Origin: Phycisphaerae bacterium
GTDB taxonomy: Bacteria; Planctomycetota; Phycisphaerae; Phycisphaerales; SM1A02
Direction: 5' to 3'
NCBI GenBank assembly: GCA_016873355.1
Contig: VGXK01000049.1
Location: 1-9,902, forward strand
DNA: 9,902 bases
A program made the position numbers and the translations under genes. The notes beneath the pieces are model-generated. The model was not told the DNA's origin. It searched no databases and saw only the letters and a list, made by a program, of their open reading frames with translations. Within the stretch, counting starts at the first letter, position 1. Each line of letters starts with the position of its first letter. Shown piece by piece: positions 6,920 to 9,902 of the stretch.

Positions 6920-7678
6920 ATGCTTGGGCGGGCAACATCGCGGCGCGGAGGCACGGTCGCGAATGCGTCGCGGCGCCGCGGATTCGACTTCGCGGAGTCG
7001 CCCTCGCATCGAGCGTTCACGATCATCGAACTGCTCGTCGTCATCGGGGTCATCGGGATCCTGCTCGGACTGATCTTCCCGGGGCTCGGTCTGCTCCGGC
7101 GCAGCGCGCAGAACACGCAGTGCCTGAGCAATCTGCGCCAGCTCTGGACGCCGATCGAGGCGTATCGCTCGGCGCACCGCGGGCTGCTTCCCAACTGCGA
7201 GTTCCTTCCGGCGGCCTCCGCAACCGGCCCAATCGGAGGATTGCCGACGTTGCTGAGCGGATACCTCCCGCAGGATTGCGACTGCTGGTTCTGTGCCGCC
7301 GACCACGACGAGAGCTCGCGCGAGACCGGCACGAGCTACTTCTATCTGCCGGGACTGCTCAAGTTCACGCCCGAGGTGCAGCTTGCCGTGGCCCAGATGC
7401 TCGCGTCGCATCCCCCCGGATCGATTCCGCAGAAGGAACTCGATCGCAAGCAGCGCGAGCTCGAATCGAAGCTCGTCGGCGCATTCATCGGCAACGATCC
7501 GAAGAGCCTCTATCCGCTGCTGCTCGACAGCGCCGATCGGCACGGGCACGGGCGCAATCCGCGCAACGGCGTCTTCGTGGACGGCTCCGCGCGCGAGCTG
7601 ACCACGGTGGACGAGGAGGACGCGGAGGAGGAAGCGGGGAACCAGGAGACGGGCATCGGCCATGGAGCGACGCCGTGA
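6920..7678 (+). CDS. Prepilin-type N-terminal cleavage/methylation domain protein (type II pseudopilin-like)
   Basis: Proteins of this kind are made as prepilins, cut by a prepilin peptidase, and built into a type II secretion or type IV pilus-like fibre; many planctomycete members have no known role. In the 252 residues, AFTIIELLVVIGVIGIL (32-48) is the class III leader and membrane helix. Cleavage would fall between Ala32 and Phe33, with Glu at mature position 5. The leader is long and Arg-rich. Then comes QNTQCLSNLRQL (64-75), matching the usual helix end of such proteins. DCDCWFCAADHDE (119-131) sits where related proteins carry a Cys-Pro-x-Asp motif. HGRNPRNGVFVDG (210-222) resembles the H-X9-DG motif with one extra residue. 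The tail is acidic (DEEDAEEE, 231-238). The ATG fits the promoter-like site just upstream. It stands alone, without other secretion genes nearby. Confidence 0.82.
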   Translation: MLGRATSRRGGTVANASRRRGFDFAESPSHRAFTIIELLVVIGVIGILLGLIFPGLGLLRRSAQNTQCLSNLRQLWTPIEAYRSAHRGLLPNCEFLPAASATGPIGGLPTLLSGYLPQDCDCWFCAADHDESSRETGTSYFYLPGLLKFTPEVQLAVAQMLASHPPGSIPQKELDRKQRELESKLVGAFIGNDPKSLYPLLLDSADRHGHGRNPRNGVFVDGSARELTTVDEEDAEEEAGNQETGIGHGATP

Positions 7679-7754
7679 CGGCGCCGCGAGACGCGAACGC
7701 GATGCGATGTGAGGTTGCGACGGCGCGGCGGCGCGTGCCGGCGGAGCGCGGCGC

Positions 7755-8468
7755 ATGATCGAGATCGACCTCTCCGCGTGGCGCGACGCAGTCGATCGGC
7801 GGCGGCGCGAGATCGTCGCGGGCGCCGTGGGGCTCGTCGTCGTCGCGGCGATCGCGTCGGCGATCGTCTGGTGGTTCATGCTCCGGTGGAAGCCGCCGCC
7901 CTCGATCTTCGACAACCCGGTCGACGATGCGCTCGGCTATCTCGCGCTGCCGGACTTCAACCAGCTGCCGGTGGAGGAGCGAATCAGGTTCCTGATGGAA
8001 CTCGCGGATCGATTTCGCGGGCTCGAGCCCGGGGAATCGGCGGCGGCCGCCGCGTTCCTCGCCGGCATCGTGGGTCCCGCGCGCGACCAGGTTCACGAGA
8101 ACGCGCGCACGCTCGCGAAGGACGTGCTCGCGAACGCCGCGGCCGAGTACATGAACCTTCCCGAGGAGGAGCGAGGGCCCTTCATCGACAAGTGGGTGAC
8201 CGACTGGATGCGCATGGGCGAGCGCGTCACGCGCGGCGAGGAGCGCAAGCGCACCGACGACGAGCGCCTCGACGCGGCGAAGCGCGACGTGCGCCGCAAT
8301 CGCGAGCGAGTGGCCGAGGATGGAGACGATCCGCCCTCGCTCACCGATCGCTCGGCGGGGCAGTTCCTCGACTTCTGGCAGAAGGAAGTCGAACAGGTGG
8401 CCACGCCGAAGCAGCAGGGTCAGATCGTGCACTTCATGCAGCAGGTGCGCAAGCGACTTTCGCAGTGA
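7755..8468 (+). CDS. Single-pass membrane protein of unknown function
   Basis: I do not recognise a named family. The 237-residue protein starts with a short charged segment (residues 1-19, with DRRRRE), one strongly hydrophobic helix at ~20-43 (ending in VWWFMLRW), then a soluble part. The Arg cluster before the helix predicts an N-terminus in the cytosol and the rest in the periplasm. After a Pro-rich turn comes SIFDNPVDDALGYLALPDF (50-68), which looks conserved rather than random. Most of the remainder is predicted helical, with a very charged stretch at ~155-195 (EERKRTDDERLDAAKRD) that could be a coiled coil. The ATG at 7755 has GGAG 8 nt upstream. It follows the pseudopilin gene after 76 bp and precedes the helicase gene by 37 bp, all on one strand, so co-transcription is possible. 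Confidence 0.72.
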   Translation: MIEIDLSAWRDAVDRRRREIVAGAVGLVVVAAIASAIVWWFMLRWKPPPSIFDNPVDDALGYLALPDFNQLPVEERIRFLMELADRFRGLEPGESAAAAAFLAGIVGPARDQVHENARTLAKDVLANAAAEYMNLPEEERGPFIDKWVTDWMRMGERVTRGEERKRTDDERLDAAKRDVRRNRERVAEDGDDPPSLTDRSAGQFLDFWQKEVEQVATPKQQGQIVHFMQQVRKRLSQ

Positions 8469-8505
8469 GCGGCCGCGCCGCAGGAAGCGCCCGGCGAGCT
8501 CGCGC

Positions 8506-9902
8506 ATGACGAACTCCGCAACGCTTCCGGTCCGCGCCGTCGGCGACTCGATCGTCGCGGCGCTGCGCCGCGCGAACCGGCTCGTGCTCAGCGCCGACAC
8601 GGGCAGCGGCAAGTCGACGCAGGTGCCGCGGATCCTGCTCGAGTCCGGGCTCGTGCCCACGCGCGAACGCGTGCTCGTGCTCGAGCCGAGGAGGCTCGCG
8701 GCGCGGCTGCTCGCGCGCCGCGTGGCCGAGGAGCTCGGCGGCGCACCCGGAGACGTCGTGGGGTGGCAGACCCGGTTCGAGCGGGTCTGGAGCGAGCGCA
8801 CGCGCGTCGGATTCGTCACCGAAGGCGTCTTCCTGCGGAAGTGGATGGACGATCCGGCGCTCGGCGGCGTCGGCGCCGTCGTGCTCGACGAATTCCATGA
8901 GCGAAGCGTGCTCGCGGATCTGGCGCTCGGCCTGGTGCGGCGCACGCAGCGGGAGGCGCGGCCGGACCTGAAGCTGATCGTGATGAGCGCCACGCTCGAC
9001 GCGGAGGCGCTTGCGCCCGCGCTCGGCGCGGAACGGATCCACGCGGAGGGACGGCGCTTTCCCGTGGAGACCCGGCATCATCCGCCGATCGCCGGCGAAG
9101 CGCCGTGGTCGACCGCGTCCGCGGCGCTCGAGGAGCTGATCCATGAGGGCGCGGCGCCGGGAGACGTGCTCGTCTTCATGCCGGGCGCGTTCGAGATCGA
9201 TCGCACGGTGGAGACGATGAGCGCCGCGCTTGCGCGTCGCGGCGAACGGGCATTCGTCGCGGGACTGCACGGCTCGATGTCGCCCGAGCGCCAGGACGAG
9301 GCGCTGCAGTCGCGACGCGAGCGGCGCGTGATCGTCGCCACGAACGTGGCGCAGACCTCGATCACGATCGACGGCGTGGCGACGGTGATCGACTCGGGAA
9401 CGGCGCGCGTGTTCCGGCACGATCCGCGGCGAGCGCTCGATTCGCTCGTGCTCGAGCCGATCAGCCGCGCGGCGGCGGATCAGCGAGCCGGCCGCGCGGG
9501 TCGAACGCGGCCCGGCAACTGCGTGCGGCTCTGGAGCGAGCGAGACCACGCCTCGAGACCGGAGTTCGACGAGCCGGAAATCCGGCGCGTCGACCTCTGC
9601 GAGGCGCTGCTCACGGTGGCGGCGGCGCTTCCGGATGGCTGGGCGGACATCGAGCGCTTCGAGTGGGTCGATGCGCCGCCGCGCGAGCACGCGGCGCAGG
9701 CGCGGCGCGTGCTCGAGCAGATCGGCTGCCTCGACGCGGGGGGCGCGGTGACGGAGATCGGCCGGCGCACGGCGCGGCTGCCGCTGCATCCGCGGCTCGG
9801 TCGAGCGCTCGTCGAGGCCGAGCGTGGCGGCGCGATCGAGCGCACGGCGGCGTGGTGCGCGATCGCCGCGTCGCGGGACTTCGTGGAAGAGCGGGACGCG
9901 TC
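8506..9902 (+). CDS. hrpB: ATP-dependent helicase HrpB, 3' end outside the window
   Basis: HrpB is a DEAH/DExH-box (superfamily 2) nucleic-acid helicase whose cellular substrate is poorly known. The visible 465 codons hold the whole helicase core: Walker A ADTGSGKST (30-38), then LEPRRLAAR (motif Ia), WQTRF and VGFVTEGVFLRK, DEFHERS (128-134, the DEFH box typical of HrpB rather than DEAH), MSATLD (160-165), the motif V region TNVAQTSITIDGV and motif VI QRAGRAGR (326-333) followed by RPGNCVRLWSE. After the core comes the winged-helix/ratchet region (AALPDGWADIERFEWVDAPP). HrpB proteins are usually ~800-850 residues, so the C-terminal HrpB-specific domain lies beyond the edge. The ATG at 8506 places the Walker A at the usual distance from the N-terminus; GGCGAG ends 7 nt upstream and is only a weak ribosome site. 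Confidence 0.93.
   Translation, partial: MTNSATLPVRAVGDSIVAALRRANRLVLSADTGSGKSTQVPRILLESGLVPTRERVLVLEPRRLAARLLARRVAEELGGAPGDVVGWQTRFERVWSERTRVGFVTEGVFLRKWMDDPALGGVGAVVLDEFHERSVLADLALGLVRRTQREARPDLKLIVMSATLDAEALAPALGAERIHAEGRRFPVETRHHPPIAGEAPWSTASAALEELIHEGAAPGDVLVFMPGAFEIDRTVETMSAALARRGERAFVAGLHGSMSPERQDEALQSRRERRVIVATNVAQTSITIDGVATVIDSGTARVFRHDPRRALDSLVLEPISRAAADQRAGRAGRTRPGNCVRLWSERDHASRPEFDEPEIRRVDLCEALLTVAAALPDGWADIERFEWVDAPPREHAAQARRVLEQIGCLDAGGAVTEIGRRTARLPLHPRLGRALVEAERGGAIERTAAWCAIAASRDFVEERDA

Noticed and set aside
7671..7683. CGCCGT-G-ACGGCG palindrome at the pseudopilin stop codon as a terminator
   Set aside because: The centre is a single base, so a stable hairpin loop cannot form without opening the stem, and no T-run follows.
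7662..7711. Short frame starting at an ATG inside the pseudopilin end
   Set aside because: It has only about 16 codons with an Arg-rich translation and no ribosome site, so it is likely chance.
5543..7915. Long minus-strand open frames opposite nusB, ftsY and the pseudopilin gene
   Set aside because: They are low-complexity Arg/Ser/Ala translations without motifs, lying opposite clearly identified genes.
1..9902. Search for tRNA, rRNA, CRISPR repeats, transposon ends, defence genes or riboswitches
   Set aside because: None seen. In particular, no flavin-type riboswitch fits in the short gap before ribH, and no direct-repeat array or transposase was found.

Overview
The window is GC-rich bacterial chromosome (roughly two thirds G+C by eye) with densely packed housekeeping and envelope genes. 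Four things point to a planctomycete, probably of the Phycisphaerae type: a pseudopilin-like protein with a planctomycete-style Cys motif and a near H-X9-DG end, a very large OstA/LptD-type outer-membrane protein, start sites that look leaderless, and GTG starts. This placement is inference; there is no rRNA or other decisive marker.

Layout. A + strand membrane protein of unknown function (2-661, 5' end outside the window) converges on a minus-strand pair. That pair is a UbiA-superfamily prenyltransferase-like membrane protein (3905-4873) followed by an LptD/OstA-like outer-membrane protein (696-3794). Divergent from the pair, a + strand cluster carries ribH (lumazine synthase), nusB (overlapping ribH by 4 nt) and ftsY (3 nt after nusB). 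After an 80-bp gap that holds a promoter-like site and a palindrome come a prepilin-like protein (6920-7678), a single-pass membrane protein of unknown function (7755-8468) and the N-terminal 465 codons of an HrpB-type DExH helicase (8506 to the edge).

How the genes work together. ribH-nusB-ftsY looks like one transcription unit of unrelated essential functions (riboflavin synthesis, transcription antitermination, co-translational membrane targeting). The minus-strand pair concerns the envelope: LptD-like proteins insert lipopolysaccharide in the outer leaflet, and the UbiA-like enzyme would prenylate an unknown acceptor in the inner membrane. The two unknown membrane proteins and the pseudopilin cannot be assigned to a pathway from sequence alone.

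I found no mobile element, CRISPR array, RNA gene or obvious new multi-gene system. The points most worth a second look are the palindrome sitting in a leaderless-type promoter at 6884-6913, the strong excess of the palindrome CGATCG over the whole window, a cysteine-free LptD with a duplicated LptA-like N-terminal part, a UbiA homologue with a changed second active-site motif, and a lumazine synthase with changed substrate-pocket residues.
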